From Dyadobacter sp. Leaf189 (lineage in GTDB: Bacteria > Bacteroidota > Bacteroidia > Cytophagales > Spirosomataceae), in NCBI RefSeq assembly GCF_001424405.1, contig NZ_LMPS01000005.1:588780-652779 (forward strand): a stretch of 64,000 bases of DNA, read 5' to 3'. Below, one piece after another: positions 45,982-55,243 of this stretch. The position numbers and the translations under genes were made by a program. How positions within the stretch are numbered: the first letter of the stretch is position 1; each line of letters begins with the position of its first letter. The notes under the pieces are model-generated. The model ran no database searches and was not told the DNA's origin. It saw only the letters and a list, made by a program, of their open reading frames with translations.

Positions 45982-47181
45982 CTATTCAATTTTAGCTTTT
46001 CGTGTTGAGTCAACGCGGATATTTGTAGTACCGCGCGGTTGCAGTACATTGATCTTTACACGGGCAGTATCAAGCAGCTTGTAACCCGATCCTGCATTTT
46101 CCTGAGGATAATACGAATCGTAGCTCCCCTCGCTCTCACGCAGCCTGATCCTGTAAAGACCATAACGCGCATCCTGATCTCCCGGACTCAACGCCAATGC
46201 AGTGGTATAGTATTCCCGCGCCCTTTCGTAGTCAAAGCTCTTTTCGTAGCATAACCCGATCAAATTGTTGATCTCTTTGGACTGTGGTTTCTTTTTCAAA
46301 AGCTTGTTCAATGCAGGCAGTGCTTTATTATAATGCCGCAGCTGAATGCTGGTATTCGCTACCTGCCAGAGCGCATCTTCATAATCCGGACTGAGGCTTA
46401 CCGCTTTCTGAAAGCTGATCAATGCAGTATCGGGTCTGGCCAGTGCCATGAAAATCTCCCCTTGTTCAAAATACAGGGTAGGATCAGCAGGAAAGCGTTT
46501 GATTGCTTTGTCATTCACTACCAGCGCTTTATCGATGTTTTTTAGTTTACGTAAAATAAGGATATTCTGCTGGTAAGCACGAAGCAGTCTCGGGTTAACG
46601 TTGATTGCGTAATCCAGGCTCGCCAGACTAGCCAGCGAATCGCCCTGACGCGCCTGCAACATACCTTTTACATAATAGGCAGAACCATCATAAGGCGCCA
46701 TTTTCAAGGCTTGGTTCAGATAGCTGACCGATTCGCCGAAGCGATTTTTTGCTTGTAAAATGTCGGCGAGCAACACGTAAAGTTCAGGGCTGCTTTGCTG
46801 CAATGCCTCTGCGCGCTGCGCATCTTCCAGCGCATTGTCGATCTTGCCGAGCTCCCGGTTTATTTTTCCCCGCAACAGAAAGTAATCACTTACATTATCC
46901 TGCTCGTAAATAGATTCATTGATATCGTCCAGCGCCTCGGTGTACTGCTCCCGGTCGAAGTAGATCCTGGCTCTTTTGAAATAATTCACATCAGAATCTA
47001 TACCCCGGTTGATCAGTTCGGTTAAGGAAAGTAATGCGTCATTCTGCCACTGCGCGTGCGATTTTTTTACTACCGGCGGAATACGCGTAGCATTCCTGGC
47101 GTCGCTCTGGCAGGATTGCAGCAAGCCGGTGAAAGCGATCGAAAAGAAGGCTAGAAGGTAGTTCAAAAAAGGTAATCTCAT
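45982..47181 (-). CDS. TPR-repeat lipoprotein
   Basis: A protein of 399 residues from the ATG at 47181 (MRLPFLNYLLAFFSIAFTGL then LQSC), which gives a good lipoprotein leader; the frame eight codons earlier is less likely. About eight TPR units follow (for example YFKRARIYFDREQYTEALDD, YFLLRGKINRELGKIDNALE, AYYVKGMLQARQGDSLASLA, NLIGLCYEKSFDYERAREYY). The C-terminal tail is short. TPR lipoproteins serve as scaffolds in the envelope; the partner is unknown. It sits 60 bases upstream of thrS on the same strand. Confidence 0.85.
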   Translation of the reverse strand: MRLPFLNYLLAFFSIAFTGLLQSCQSDARNATRIPPVVKKSHAQWQNDALLSLTELINRGIDSDVNYFKRARIYFDREQYTEALDDINESIYEQDNVSDYFLLRGKINRELGKIDNALEDAQRAEALQQSSPELYVLLADILQAKNRFGESVSYLNQALKMAPYDGSAYYVKGMLQARQGDSLASLASLDYAINVNPRLLRAYQQNILILRKLKNIDKALVVNDKAIKRFPADPTLYFEQGEIFMALARPDTALISFQKAVSLSPDYEDALWQVANTSIQLRHYNKALPALNKLLKKKPQSKEINNLIGLCYEKSFDYERAREYYTTALALSPGDQDARYGLYRIRLRESEGSYDSYYPQENAGSGYKLLDTARVKINVLQPRGTTNIRVDSTRKAKIE

Positions 47182-47256
47182 ACAAGCAAAAGTGTGTAAT
47201 ACCACGCATTGCAGTGCAGCAGGGTATTATACAAAATTGGAAAATCTTCCCGTCTT

Positions 47257-48144
47257 TCAATCATTTTGGTCGGAGAATCGGGAAAATACACCAAGCGGCA
47301 GCTTTTTACCAAATGAATCGGGAATGAACAATTCACCAAACTCATGCTTTATATCTGTTCCAAAATGCGCTTTGATCAGGTTTTCGACGATCAAAGCCGA
47401 GAAGCCGAGCGAGTAGAGATTAATGATAAAGAAGAAATGCTCTTTCTTTAAAAGCAATGCAGAAAGCCGCAGGATTTCATTCAGGCTTTCTTCCAATAAC
47501 CATTTCTCACCGTCAGGGCCGCGACCATATGCAGGCGGATCGAGAATGATCCCATTATACTGGTTGCCACGGCGTACTTCGCGCTGTACAAACTTCATCG
47601 CGTCTTCTACTACCCAGCGAATGTTATCAAGTCCGCTCAGCTGCATATTTTCTCGGGACCAGCTGATTACCTGTTTCACGGAATCAACATGGGTTACATC
47701 TGCGCCCGCAGCTTTGGCGGCGAGTGAAGCAATGCCGGTATAGGCAAACAGGTTAAGTACATTCGGCTTTTCTTCCGGAATCTGTTTCAGCTTTTTGGAG
47801 ATATAATCCCAATTGGTAGCCTGCTCTGGGAATACACCCACGTGCTTGAAAGAAGATAATGCAAGCTTACTCCGCAGGTGAAGGGATTTAGTGCGGTATT
47901 GGAATACCCATTTCTCCGGCATATCTCCTTTTGTGACCCACTGGCCTTTTTCCTGCGAATTCTTGTCCTTTTTAAAAACCGCATTGGATCGATCTTCCCA
48001 TTCACTTTCAGGCAGCGACTTATCCCAGATTGCCTGCGGTTCAGGCCGGGTTAATATGTAAGGTCCAAATCGTTCAAGCTTCTCAAAGCCACCAGTATCG
48101 ATTAGCTGGTAGTCAGTATGTTGGTCTGGTGTAAGTAGGATCAC
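47257..48144 (-). CDS. Class I SAM-dependent methyltransferase (RlmI-like)
   Basis: A 295-residue protein. The SAM-binding motif I is VLNLFAYTGIASLAAKAAGA, followed by VTHVDSVKQVISWSRENMQL with the acidic residue that holds ribose. Motif IV is GIILDPPAYGRGPDGEKWLL. These match the methyltransferase domain of the RlmI/RlmK group that modifies 23S rRNA, but the PUA domain of true RlmI is absent and the first 100 residues are different (YQLIDTGGFEKLERFGPYIL). The target could be rRNA, and this is uncertain. It lies 75 bases from the TPR lipoprotein gene on the same strand. Confidence 0.85.
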   Translation of the reverse strand: MILLTPDQHTDYQLIDTGGFEKLERFGPYILTRPEPQAIWDKSLPESEWEDRSNAVFKKDKNSQEKGQWVTKGDMPEKWVFQYRTKSLHLRSKLALSSFKHVGVFPEQATNWDYISKKLKQIPEEKPNVLNLFAYTGIASLAAKAAGADVTHVDSVKQVISWSRENMQLSGLDNIRWVVEDAMKFVQREVRRGNQYNGIILDPPAYGRGPDGEKWLLEESLNEILRLSALLLKKEHFFFIINLYSLGFSALIVENLIKAHFGTDIKHEFGELFIPDSFGKKLPLGVFSRFSDQND

Positions 48145-48214
48145 GTGTATTGGATTTGCTTGTATTTGTTATTGTACTTGTTCTTGGATATGTTGTTGTT
48201 GTATTCGTACTTGT

Positions 48215-48312
48215 CCGTTGGCTGAAGCCGACGGGAATGTATTTTTTTGGCGCGTATCGAAATCTATGTCGGCCATGCCGACATATCCATTTCCGTTGGC
48301 TTCAGCCAACGG
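48215..48312. repeat. Large imperfect palindrome with nested hairpin
   Basis: The outer arms are CCGTTGGCTGAAGCCGACGG (48215-48234) and CCGTTGGCTTCAGCCAACGG (48293-48312), each itself near-palindromic. A perfect inner hairpin ATGTCGGC/GCCGACAT lies at 48266-48284. It fills the gap between the methyltransferase gene and the gene at 48368. The run from 48150 to 48214 is T/G-rich and appears non-coding. Confidence 0.7.
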
Positions 48313-48367
48313 AAGAAGGGGCGGCGGGATTACATTTCATTTGCCAGATATAGCGGAAAATAGCTCT

Positions 48368-49942
48368 TCAATATGCGACTTTGTTTAAATAAAACACATT
48401 TCTTCTTCCTCTCGTCTGCGGATCGCCGGCTGCATTGATGATTCTCTGTTCGCCCCATGCCAGGTAGAAGTTGTTATACCAGTAATCAATATCATCGGTA
48501 CTGGTTTTACGGACCTTGTCGCCTTCCACATTGGTTTCGTTCGGGATAATATGGTCGCTGTCGATTACCTGGTTACCCTTGATAATTTTGCTCCTGATCG
48601 CACCATTGTGGCTGTAAACGAGCCGGGAGTTTCCATTTGGGAAGGATTGTACACGGATCTTTTCGCGCAGGTCCATGCTTTTTACATGATCGAAATTGAT
48701 GCTGTTGTCCCAGACAAGGTTTCCATTCTGGTCAATATCCGTAACAATGGCGTGGGTGTAGGTGAAACCGTCGAAAACCTGCTGATTGTAGCCGCGACCT
48801 CCGTACATAGGGTTCCACAGGTAAGGATTATAAAGGCCCATTCCAAAAGGATAGCCAAAACCTCCATAACCAAACCCGCCCATCATATTGTTATTATTAT
48901 ACCTGTATTCAGGATAAAATGCCTCTGCGACAAGCAGATAATGGTTGTCTTTGGGAACAATATCATGCACCAGAAGCCGATAGTTGAGTTTCAGATCGTC
49001 GCCACTTTCTTTCTTTTTCCTGATACGCCTTTCAATTTTTTCCTGCTGGCGCTCATTCATGAAATTGAAGAAGTTCTTGAAGTCGGTAAAACTGTGGTAT
49101 TTGGTAAAAACGGTCTCTTCACCCACAATTTTACTGATATACAATCCCTGCGAAGCCGCAGTGGAGCTGCTTTGCATATTGCGGTATCCGTAAGTACCTA
49201 TGATAATCCGGACGGAATCATTCAAAACCTGTAAACGGCCGCTCAGCAGCGAGAAATCATCCTCGGGATCTACCGAAACCTGCGTGTACAATTCACCAGT
49301 TTCTTCATAGGACCGCGCTACGATTTTGGTCTGCCGCCCCTTTTTTACTGCAAAACATACATTTACCAAATGGTGTGCCGTATCTACCTCCACCGTCTGG
49401 ATCGCATTGGAGCCTTTGATCGCCGAAGGCAAAACCTTCGTCTGCGCTGTCGTGAGCTGCGTGTAAATCAGTACCGGTTCGTTGCGCACCATTCCTGCCA
49501 TAAAAACGGAGTAGCCCAATGTTTTGAAGTCTGTTATCTCAAAACGGTCGAGCGTGTTGATCGTGAAAGTTTCCACAAAGCCGGGACCCACATTCACTTT
49601 CACGATCTGATACAGCGAGCTCCGGTACTTGCTGAAAAGCAAAAACACAGCCTGTCCGTCGTAAGAAGACGTTACATAATCAAGATTAGATTCAATGGGC
49701 CCGTCAATGGACCAGACTCTTTCCAGATTCGCATCAAACTTCTGTACATTGAATGTACCACGGTCCGGCTTGGAAATCAGGAGCACGCCCTTTTCTCCCA
49801 GCGGAACCGTCTGGTATGCAGTGTTGCCGGATAGTGGCAGCTCAATCCGCTTCACGCTCTGCGCGGCGGCCTGCACATATATCAATGCAAGAACGAACAG
49901 GAAAAATGTCGTTTTCAATCCTCGGTTTCTATTTAGAATCAT
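48368..49942 (-). CDS. Secreted hypothetical protein with Asn/Gly/Tyr-rich segment
   Basis: A 524-residue protein with a signal peptide (GLKTTFFLFVLALIYVQAAA). The body is rich in beta strands (for example GKRVWSIDGP-like and VRIIIGTYGYRN) and looks like a propeller or beta-sandwich protein, but no known family was recognised. Residues about 360-410 hold a low-complexity stretch (YNNNNMMGGFGYGGFGYPFG, MGLYNPYLWNPMYGGRGYN). Such stretches occur in exported structural proteins. Its start overlaps the end of the EVE gene by 14 bases, so it is cotranscribed with it and with menB upstream. Export to the periplasm or surface is expected. Confidence 0.75.
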   Translation of the reverse strand: MILNRNRGLKTTFFLFVLALIYVQAAAQSVKRIELPLSGNTAYQTVPLGEKGVLLISKPDRGTFNVQKFDANLERVWSIDGPIESNLDYVTSSYDGQAVFLLFSKYRSSLYQIVKVNVGPGFVETFTINTLDRFEITDFKTLGYSVFMAGMVRNEPVLIYTQLTTAQTKVLPSAIKGSNAIQTVEVDTAHHLVNVCFAVKKGRQTKIVARSYEETGELYTQVSVDPEDDFSLLSGRLQVLNDSVRIIIGTYGYRNMQSSSTAASQGLYISKIVGEETVFTKYHSFTDFKNFFNFMNERQQEKIERRIRKKKESGDDLKLNYRLLVHDIVPKDNHYLLVAEAFYPEYRYNNNNMMGGFGYGGFGYPFGMGLYNPYLWNPMYGGRGYNQQVFDGFTYTHAIVTDIDQNGNLVWDNSINFDHVKSMDLREKIRVQSFPNGNSRLVYSHNGAIRSKIIKGNQVIDSDHIIPNETNVEGDKVRKTSTDDIDYWYNNFYLAWGEQRIINAAGDPQTRGRRNVFYLNKVAY

Positions 49943-50342
49943 GGGCTAGTCCGACAATAACGTCAAATTCTTCTGGCCGAACTGGTACAACAGACAATCT
50001 TGACAACTTCACCAATGCCATTTCTTTCAAACGTTGGTCTGCCTTGATCTGCGCCAGTGTCACTGTGTTCGGGAATTTTTCAACCGGAACTACATTCACT
50101 ACTACCCAGTTGCCTTCTTTGGCAGTAGGATCAGGGTAATGTTCTTTCGAAACTTCCACCAGGCCCACTACTTCCTTGCCTTCATTGCTGTGGTAAAAGA
50201 GCACCTGATCCCCTTTTTTCATGGCCATCAGGTTATTGCGTGCGGCATAATTACGAACACCGTCCCACATTCCTTCCTTTTCCTTCACAAGTTGGTCCCA
50301 GGAATAAGCGCTGGGTTCAGATTTTACAAGCCAGTAATTCAT
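49929..50342 (-). CDS. EVE-domain protein
   Basis: A 137-residue protein made only of an EVE domain. MNYWLVKSEPSAYSWDQLVK, WDGVRNYAARNNLMAMKKGD and QVLFYHSNEGKEVVGLVEVS are the family blocks. EVE domains share the PUA-like fold and read modified bases in DNA or RNA; they are common in bacteria as stand-alone genes. The gene lies 44 bases behind menB. No restriction genes are near. Function here is unknown. Confidence 0.93.
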   Translation of the reverse strand: MNYWLVKSEPSAYSWDQLVKEKEGMWDGVRNYAARNNLMAMKKGDQVLFYHSNEGKEVVGLVEVSKEHYPDPTAKEGNWVVVNVVPVEKFPNTVTLAQIKADQRLKEMALVKLSRLSVVPVRPEEFDVIVGLAHDSK

Positions 50343-50386
50343 GTTCGTCTCTTAGGTTCTTAACGGGATAAATGGGTGGATACAGA

Positions 50387-51211
50387 TCAGGGAAACTTAG
50401 GATACTTGCTGAAATCAGGTTTTCTCTTTTCAAGAAACGATTTCTGACCTTCCTTAGCTTCCTCGCTGAGGTAGTACAGTAGCGTTGCATTCCCCGCAAG
50501 CTCCTGGATCCCGGCTTGTCCATCCAGCTCTGCATTGAATGCGCTTTTCAGCATTCGTATCGATAGCGGGCTTTTCTCCTGAATTTTCTTGCACCATTCG
50601 ACCGTCGTAGCTTCAAGTTCTTCAAGCGGAACAACCTTGTTCACCAACCCCATATCCAATGCTTCCTTCGCATCGTACTGATCGCAGAGGAACCATATCT
50701 CACGCGCTTTTTTCTGACCTACCACACGTGCCAAGTAAGAAGCGCCAAAGCCACCGTCGAAGCTGCCTACCTTCGGACCGGTTTGTCCGAATCGCGCATT
50801 TTCTGCTGCAATGGAAATATCGCAGATCACGTGCAGTACGTGTCCGCCGCCGATCGCCCAGCCAGCTACCATCGCGATCACCGCTTTGGGAATGGAGCGG
50901 ATCATCCTTTGCAGGTCGAGTACATTCAGGCGGGGAACGTGGTCATCACCAATGTAGCCGCCGTGCCCGCGTACAGACTGGTCGCCGCCCGAGCAGAACG
51001 CTTTTCCGCCTTCGCCCGTGAGGATAATCACGTCAATCCGTGGATCCTCGCGGCAGATATGCATTGCGTCGATCATCTCTGTTACCGTGAGCGGCGTGAA
51101 TGCATTGTGCTTATGGGGACGGTTAATGCTTATTTTTGCAATCCCTTCGTGAATGGTAAAAAGGATTTCCTCGTATTCTTTAATGGTTTCCCATTGAATT
51201 TGACTGGACAT
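50387..51211 (-). CDS. menB: 1,4-dihydroxy-2-naphthoyl-CoA synthase
   Basis: A 274-residue crotonase-fold enzyme of typical MenB length. [20 protein letters not shown] is the first oxyanion segment, followed by the MenB-type [40 protein letters not shown] is the second. [20 protein letters not shown] and the C-terminal [16 protein letters not shown] are typical of the naphthoate synthase branch. It closes the second ring of the menaquinone precursor. The menE-type ligase gene is transcribed divergently from the same intergenic region, which supports the assignment. Confidence 0.96.
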   Translation of the reverse strand: MSSQIQWETIKEYEEILFTIHEGIAKISINRPHKHNAFTPLTVTEMIDAMHICREDPRIDVIILTGEGGKAFCSGGDQSVRGHGGYIGDDHVPRLNVLDLQRMIRSIPKAVIAMVAGWAIGGGHVLHVICDISIAAENARFGQTGPKVGSFDGGFGASYLARVVGQKKAREIWFLCDQYDAKEALDMGLVNKVVPLEELEATTVEWCKKIQEKSPLSIRMLKSAFNAELDGQAGIQELAGNATLLYYLSEEAKEGQKSFLEKRKPDFSKYPKFP

Positions 51212-51282
51212 ATCTGAAATGAAATTTTAATAAAAGAAGGCAAGAAGAATCGGAAAGAAGGATATTCTTGCACCAGAAAGTG

Positions 51283-51313
51283 CGAAAATACTGATTGTTT
51301 GGGTATCCTTCAA
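51283..51313 (-). promoter_or_regulatory. Probable promoter of menB
   Basis: On the minus strand TTG (51311-51313), 20 bases, then TATTTTCG (51283-51290) fits the Bacteroidota -33/-7 pattern with one mismatch. The -7 box is about 72 bases from the menB start. Its -33 element lies in the leader of the divergent menE. Confidence 0.55.
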
Positions 51314-51329
51314 AAAGCAAACAAATAAG

Positions 51330-52382
51330 ATGTTCCTACCAGCAGATTTTTGGGAGAGGCCGCGGCCGCAGGATGTTTACCTGGGCAAAGCACATGATTT
51401 TATGCGTCAATGGAAATCAGGAGAGACAGAATTTACCCTGCATACCTCCGGCTCAACCGGTACACCCAAGCCGATTGTTTTAACCAGAAAGCAAATGACT
51501 ACCAGTGCACTGGCCACCGGAGCAGCGTTGGACCTGGGTGCCGGCACACGCGCATTGGTGTGCCTGAACATCGAGTACATTGCCGGCTTGATGATGCTCG
51601 TGCGGGGAATGGAACTGAACTGGCAACTCTGTATCATAGAGCCCGCCGCCAATCCGCTTCTGCTCACAGAAGAGGGTGCGCAGTTTGACTTCACCGCGTT
51701 AGTACCCATGCAGTTAGCGAGTATCTTCGAAAACCCCGCGACCAGTGATAAGGTAAGTAGTCTGGGTAAAATCCTCCTGGGCGGCGCGCCGGTCAATGCG
51801 GGTTTGCAAATGCAGATTGCTGCATTGGAAGTGCCCGTTTATCAAAGCTACGGGATGACGGAGACGGTCTCGCACATTGCATTGCGCCGTTTAAACTGCC
51901 CGGAAGAGGAAACCAAATATACATTCCTGCCGGGCATCGTTGCAGGTACCGATGACCGGGGATGCCTTTTTGTTTCCGGTGACGTAACAAATGGCGAGGT
52001 TGTTCAGACCAACGATCTTACAGAAATGGAAGACAATACTTTTCAATGGATCGGGCGGGCCGATAATGTGATCAACTCGGGCGGCGTGAAAATCGTACTC
52101 GATAAGATAGACGCCGTAGTGGCAGCTGCATTTGCCAGTCTGGAAGTCGCAAATGCCCATTTTACCTGGTGGCAGCCTGATCAGAAATTGGGGCAAAAAC
52201 TGGTGCTGGTCATAGAAGGTGAATTGCAATTTGTCAGCGAAAACACCATAATGGAAGAAATAAGGAAGCAGGTTTCCGCTTATGAAACTCCGAAACATAC
52301 TTACTTTGTACAACAATTTACGAAAACACCTACCGGCAAGGTTGACAAACGCCGGTCTTTTTCAACTGTCTCAGCATCTTAA
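51330..52382 (+). CDS. menE: o-Succinylbenzoate-CoA ligase-like AMP-forming enzyme (MenE type)
   Basis: A 350-residue short member of the acyl-adenylate family. It contains the P loop FTLHTSGSTGTPKPIVLTRK, the substrate region ILLGGAPVNAGLQMQIAA, YQSYGMTETVSHIALR and the hinge IGRADNVINSGGVKIVLDKI. The C-terminal Lys of the last domain appears in FTKTPTGKVDKRRSF. It is about 100 residues shorter than typical MenE because the N-terminal part is missing, as seen for other Bacteroidota MenE proteins. Divergent orientation to menB supports a menaquinone role. The next gene starts on the base after its stop codon. Confidence 0.9.
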   Translation: MFLPADFWERPRPQDVYLGKAHDFMRQWKSGETEFTLHTSGSTGTPKPIVLTRKQMTTSALATGAALDLGAGTRALVCLNIEYIAGLMMLVRGMELNWQLCIIEPAANPLLLTEEGAQFDFTALVPMQLASIFENPATSDKVSSLGKILLGGAPVNAGLQMQIAALEVPVYQSYGMTETVSHIALRRLNCPEEETKYTFLPGIVAGTDDRGCLFVSGDVTNGEVVQTNDLTEMEDNTFQWIGRADNVINSGGVKIVLDKIDAVVAAAFASLEVANAHFTWWQPDQKLGQKLVLVIEGELQFVSENTIMEEIRKQVSAYETPKHTYFVQQFTKTPTGKVDKRRSFSTVSAS

Positions 52383-53162
52383 ATGGATAAAAATCTTCAA
52401 ATACCAGGACTGTACATTATCAGGTACGAAACCGCCGACGTGGTACCCGCTCCTTTTTCGCATTACTATGCTTTAAAACTGCATATCGTATCAGAAACAA
52501 AGCTCGATGTCGATTTTGAGCTCCGGTACACAGATCGCGACGAGATCTCGGAAGACGAAATTTACGACGAGGGGTTTACCACCGACGATGATTATAAATG
52601 GAGGGGAAATGTTCCGGTAATCTGGTTGAAAGAGTTTGAGGAAATTTTCACGAGTTCCAAAACAATCCGTAAACGTGAAGAAAACGAGTACGAGGACTTC
52701 GTCGAGATTGAGCTGGAAGAAAATGAAAAGCGGGTGACCATTTACCCTGTTGACAAGGAGCGTTGGTCTTACTTCTTACAGGAAATGATGCAGGCGATCT
52801 TCGAAGCCAGTGGCCGCGAAAAGCCTTTTGAACTTACATACCTCGAAATAGACGGCGATCATAAAAGCCGCATTGACCTGAAAGCATCGTTTGCTAACAA
52901 AGCATTTACAATTAGCAAAGACAGCGGCGCTGCTCACCCGCTTGAATGGGACCAGCTTCAAAAAATAATGGATACTGTGTACCGCGCGGAATTTGTTGCT
53001 GACAATGCATCGGAGTCAAAGCCTTCGAAAAGAGGCAAGTACCTCACAGCCGGCGACGGTTTGTGGTATCAAATGGGCGTAGCTGTTTTGGAAACTACTT
53101 CGAAAAGCAGGGATCTTGAAAAGATAGATGCGCTGTTTAGCACACTGGCAAGCAAAATTTAG
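52383..53162 (+). CDS. Hypothetical protein coupled to menE
   Basis: A 259-residue protein without recognised domain. It is acidic and predicted to mix strands and helices (ALKLHIVSETKLDVDFELRY, FVEIELEENEKRVTIYPVDK). No signal peptide or membrane helix is seen. Its start codon follows the menE stop codon without any gap, so it must be cotranscribed, although a functional link to menaquinone is not shown. It converges with the XRE regulator gene 7 bases away. Confidence 0.7.
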   Translation: MDKNLQIPGLYIIRYETADVVPAPFSHYYALKLHIVSETKLDVDFELRYTDRDEISEDEIYDEGFTTDDDYKWRGNVPVIWLKEFEEIFTSSKTIRKREENEYEDFVEIELEENEKRVTIYPVDKERWSYFLQEMMQAIFEASGREKPFELTYLEIDGDHKSRIDLKASFANKAFTISKDSGAAHPLEWDQLQKIMDTVYRAEFVADNASESKPSKRGKYLTAGDGLWYQMGVAVLETTSKSRDLEKIDALFSTLASKI

Positions 53163-53169
53163 TGTATTG

Positions 53170-54225
53170 CTAAATGTCCTGCTGGCGGTATTGACTAAGT
53201 TCCAGCTGGAGTTCGTCGACAAGCTGCGAAATGCGTTCGAGCGAAGGCTGTGGTGCCGGGATTTGCAGACTGACAAACGCCTTTATTTCCCAAACTTCCA
53301 GTACATCCTGTAACGGGATTTCAAGCTCAGGAGCTGCTCCATTGTCAGAAGTCAGCAACAGGTAGCCGGACGTTTTTACATGATTGAATGCAGTACGACA
53401 GATAATACCGGCACTTTTTAGCACGAAAACGTACTGCATTCCATCGTGAATATCATACCAGTTCCGCACGAAGGTACCGATCAGTAATGCACCAGGGTAA
53501 GTGTAATCCGCACCTGCCTCGAATGCACGATAGTAGCCTGTTGGTAAATTGGGCAACTGAAAAGAAGGCAGATTGGTCAGATAGGCGGGATTCTGAAAAT
53601 TGGCTAGATAATGCTGCTGCATATTCAAAGCAATCCACTGCACATTCTGGTAGATGTTCGGCCGCTCTTCGGGCTGCGCATTAAATTGACCGGTCTGGAA
53701 TTGATTGTTAAATACAGGCAGCTGATTAGCAGGCGCGCTGTTGAAAGCGGGCTGCGGTTCCGGTTGCTTGTAGTGCATGTTACGCGCAGGCTGCTGCGGT
53801 GGAGCTTCTCCGCTGATTGGTTTCAGGTTAACCTGCCGGGATACCATCCGCAAAGGCTGTTCGGGCTGCTGAAATTGTTCTATTACTTTGGCCAGAGGCT
53901 GCGGTTCTGCATAAGTGGCAGCGCGTTGCTGAGCAGGCGGAGTTACATTGCCTGAATGCGAGACCGTCATAGGTTTGGACTGTGCAAGTGGCAACGACAT
54001 ATCCGGTGTTTCCCTTAGTTTTCTCAGATCGTTTTTTAGCAAGTTGTCGACCGTAATGCCAAAGGAAGCTGCAATATTTTTCAGATTAGTCAAATTCGGA
54101 TTGGCGCGGGCTTCTTCATATGCGCCCAGCAATGATCTTTTGATGGCGATTTTGCGCGCAAATTGTTCCTGCGTCAGTCCGTTAAGTCTGCGTAGATATT
54201 TGATGTTGTTGCTTACAATGCTCAT
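53170..54225 (-). CDS. XRE-family regulator with Pro/Gln-rich linker and S24-like C-terminal domain
   Basis: A 351-residue protein. Residues 5-60 form an XRE helix-turn-helix (NNIKYLRRLNGLTQEQFARK, SLLGAYEEARANPNLTNLKN). Residues about 75-215 are a low-complexity linker rich in Pro, Gln, Asn and Ala. The C-terminal part (YYRAFEAGADYTYPGALLIG, YVFVLKSAGIICRTAFNH, YLLLTSDNGAAPELEIPLQ) resembles the LexA/CI-type peptidase S24 fold, but the catalytic Ser of the G-x-S-M motif is replaced (EAGADYTYP) and no clear Lys is visible. It may be a repressor that cannot cleave itself. The linker is unusually long. Confidence 0.75.
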   Translation of the reverse strand: MSIVSNNIKYLRRLNGLTQEQFARKIAIKRSLLGAYEEARANPNLTNLKNIAASFGITVDNLLKNDLRKLRETPDMSLPLAQSKPMTVSHSGNVTPPAQQRAATYAEPQPLAKVIEQFQQPEQPLRMVSRQVNLKPISGEAPPQQPARNMHYKQPEPQPAFNSAPANQLPVFNNQFQTGQFNAQPEERPNIYQNVQWIALNMQQHYLANFQNPAYLTNLPSFQLPNLPTGYYRAFEAGADYTYPGALLIGTFVRNWYDIHDGMQYVFVLKSAGIICRTAFNHVKTSGYLLLTSDNGAAPELEIPLQDVLEVWEIKAFVSLQIPAPQPSLERISQLVDELQLELSQYRQQDI

Positions 54226-54290
54226 AATCCCTGCTTTGAAATCTGCTACTAATTGACAAATCTTTTAGCAAAAAACAAAAAGCACAACAA

Positions 54291-54336
54291 AAAACCGGAT
54301 AATGCAGCGTGCGGGACGCATTCATTATCCGGTTCA
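54291..54336 (-). terminator. Rho-independent terminator of folD
   Basis: The arms AACCGGATAATG (54293-54304) and CATTATCCGGTT (54323-54334) form a perfect 12-base stem, 24 bases after the folD stop codon. On the minus strand they are followed by TTTTTTG. Confidence 0.9.
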
Positions 54337-54358
54337 AAAAATAGTTATGTGAAATCGA

Positions 54359-55240
54359 TCAGGAATAGATCTCCTTTTTCGCAGCTTTGAATGTATTGGT
54401 CAGCAAGCCGCAGATCGTCATCAATCCTACACCGCCTGGTACCGGCGTAATGTAGCTGGCTTTGGGCGCCACATCGTTGAAATCCACGTCGCCTTTAATC
54501 GAGTATCCGCTTTTCTTGGCAGGGTCCACTACGCGGGTAATGCCCACGTCTATAACTACTGCACCTTCCTTCACATAGTCCGCTTTGATAAAGTCGGCTC
54601 TTCCAAGTGCAGCGATCAGGATATCTGCGCTTTGGCAGATCTCTTTCAAATTCTGCGTTTTGCTGTGCGTGATAGTCACAGTACAGTTTCCGGGATAGCT
54701 GTTTCGCTGCATCAGGATGCTCATCGGCAAACCCACGATCTGGCTGCGGCCAACTACCACGCAATGCTTTCCGCTTGTTTCGATGCCGGCGCGGATGATC
54801 ATTTCAAGTATACCGAAAGGTGTTGCCGAAATGTACGCAGGAAGTCCCTTGCACATTTTGCCGACATTGACCGGATGAAAACCATCTACATCTTTGGCCG
54901 GGTCTACCGCTTCCATTACCGTGTTTTCCGAGATATGCGCGGGCAATGGGAGTTGCACGATAAATCCGTCCACATCGGGATCGTTGTTGAGCGACGCTAC
55001 CGCCTCCAGCAACTCTGCTTCCGAAATGGTGGGTTCGAAGCGCAGGAGGGTAGAAGAGAAGCCGATTTCTTCGCAGCTTCTGATTTTGGAGGCCACGTAA
55101 GTTTCGCTTGCGCCGTCAGTTCCTACGAGTATAGCAGCTAAATGGGGCTTTTTGCCGCCACCGGCCACCCACTTTTCTACTTCTTCTTTGATTTCAGCTT
55201 TGATTTGGGAGGAAATAGCCTTCCCGTCAAGTAATTGCAT
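54359..55240 (-). CDS. folD: Bifunctional methylenetetrahydrofolate dehydrogenase/cyclohydrolase
   Basis: A 293-residue protein of typical FolD length. [20 protein letters not shown] contains the conserved Tyr-x-x-x-Lys. [20 protein letters not shown] and [20 protein letters not shown] are hallmarks. [20 protein letters not shown] is the NADP-binding site and [20 protein letters not shown] ends the family signature. It interconverts methylene- and formyl-tetrahydrofolate in the cytoplasm. It begins three bases after the sirtuin gene and ends at a strong terminator, so it is last in the topA-sirtuin-folD run. Confidence 0.97.
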   Translation of the reverse strand: MQLLDGKAISSQIKAEIKEEVEKWVAGGGKKPHLAAILVGTDGASETYVASKIRSCEEIGFSSTLLRFEPTISEAELLEAVASLNNDPDVDGFIVQLPLPAHISENTVMEAVDPAKDVDGFHPVNVGKMCKGLPAYISATPFGILEMIIRAGIETSGKHCVVVGRSQIVGLPMSILMQRNSYPGNCTVTITHSKTQNLKEICQSADILIAALGRADFIKADYVKEGAVVIDVGITRVVDPAKKSGYSIKGDVDFNDVAPKASYITPVPGGVGLMTICGLLTNTFKAAKKEIYS

Positions 55241-55243
55241 TCG

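Noticed and set aside
48150..48353. Frame of 67 codons starting with a very hydrophobic stretch
   Set aside because: The hydrophobicity comes from T/G-rich low-complexity DNA and the rest runs through a palindrome; no family or context support.
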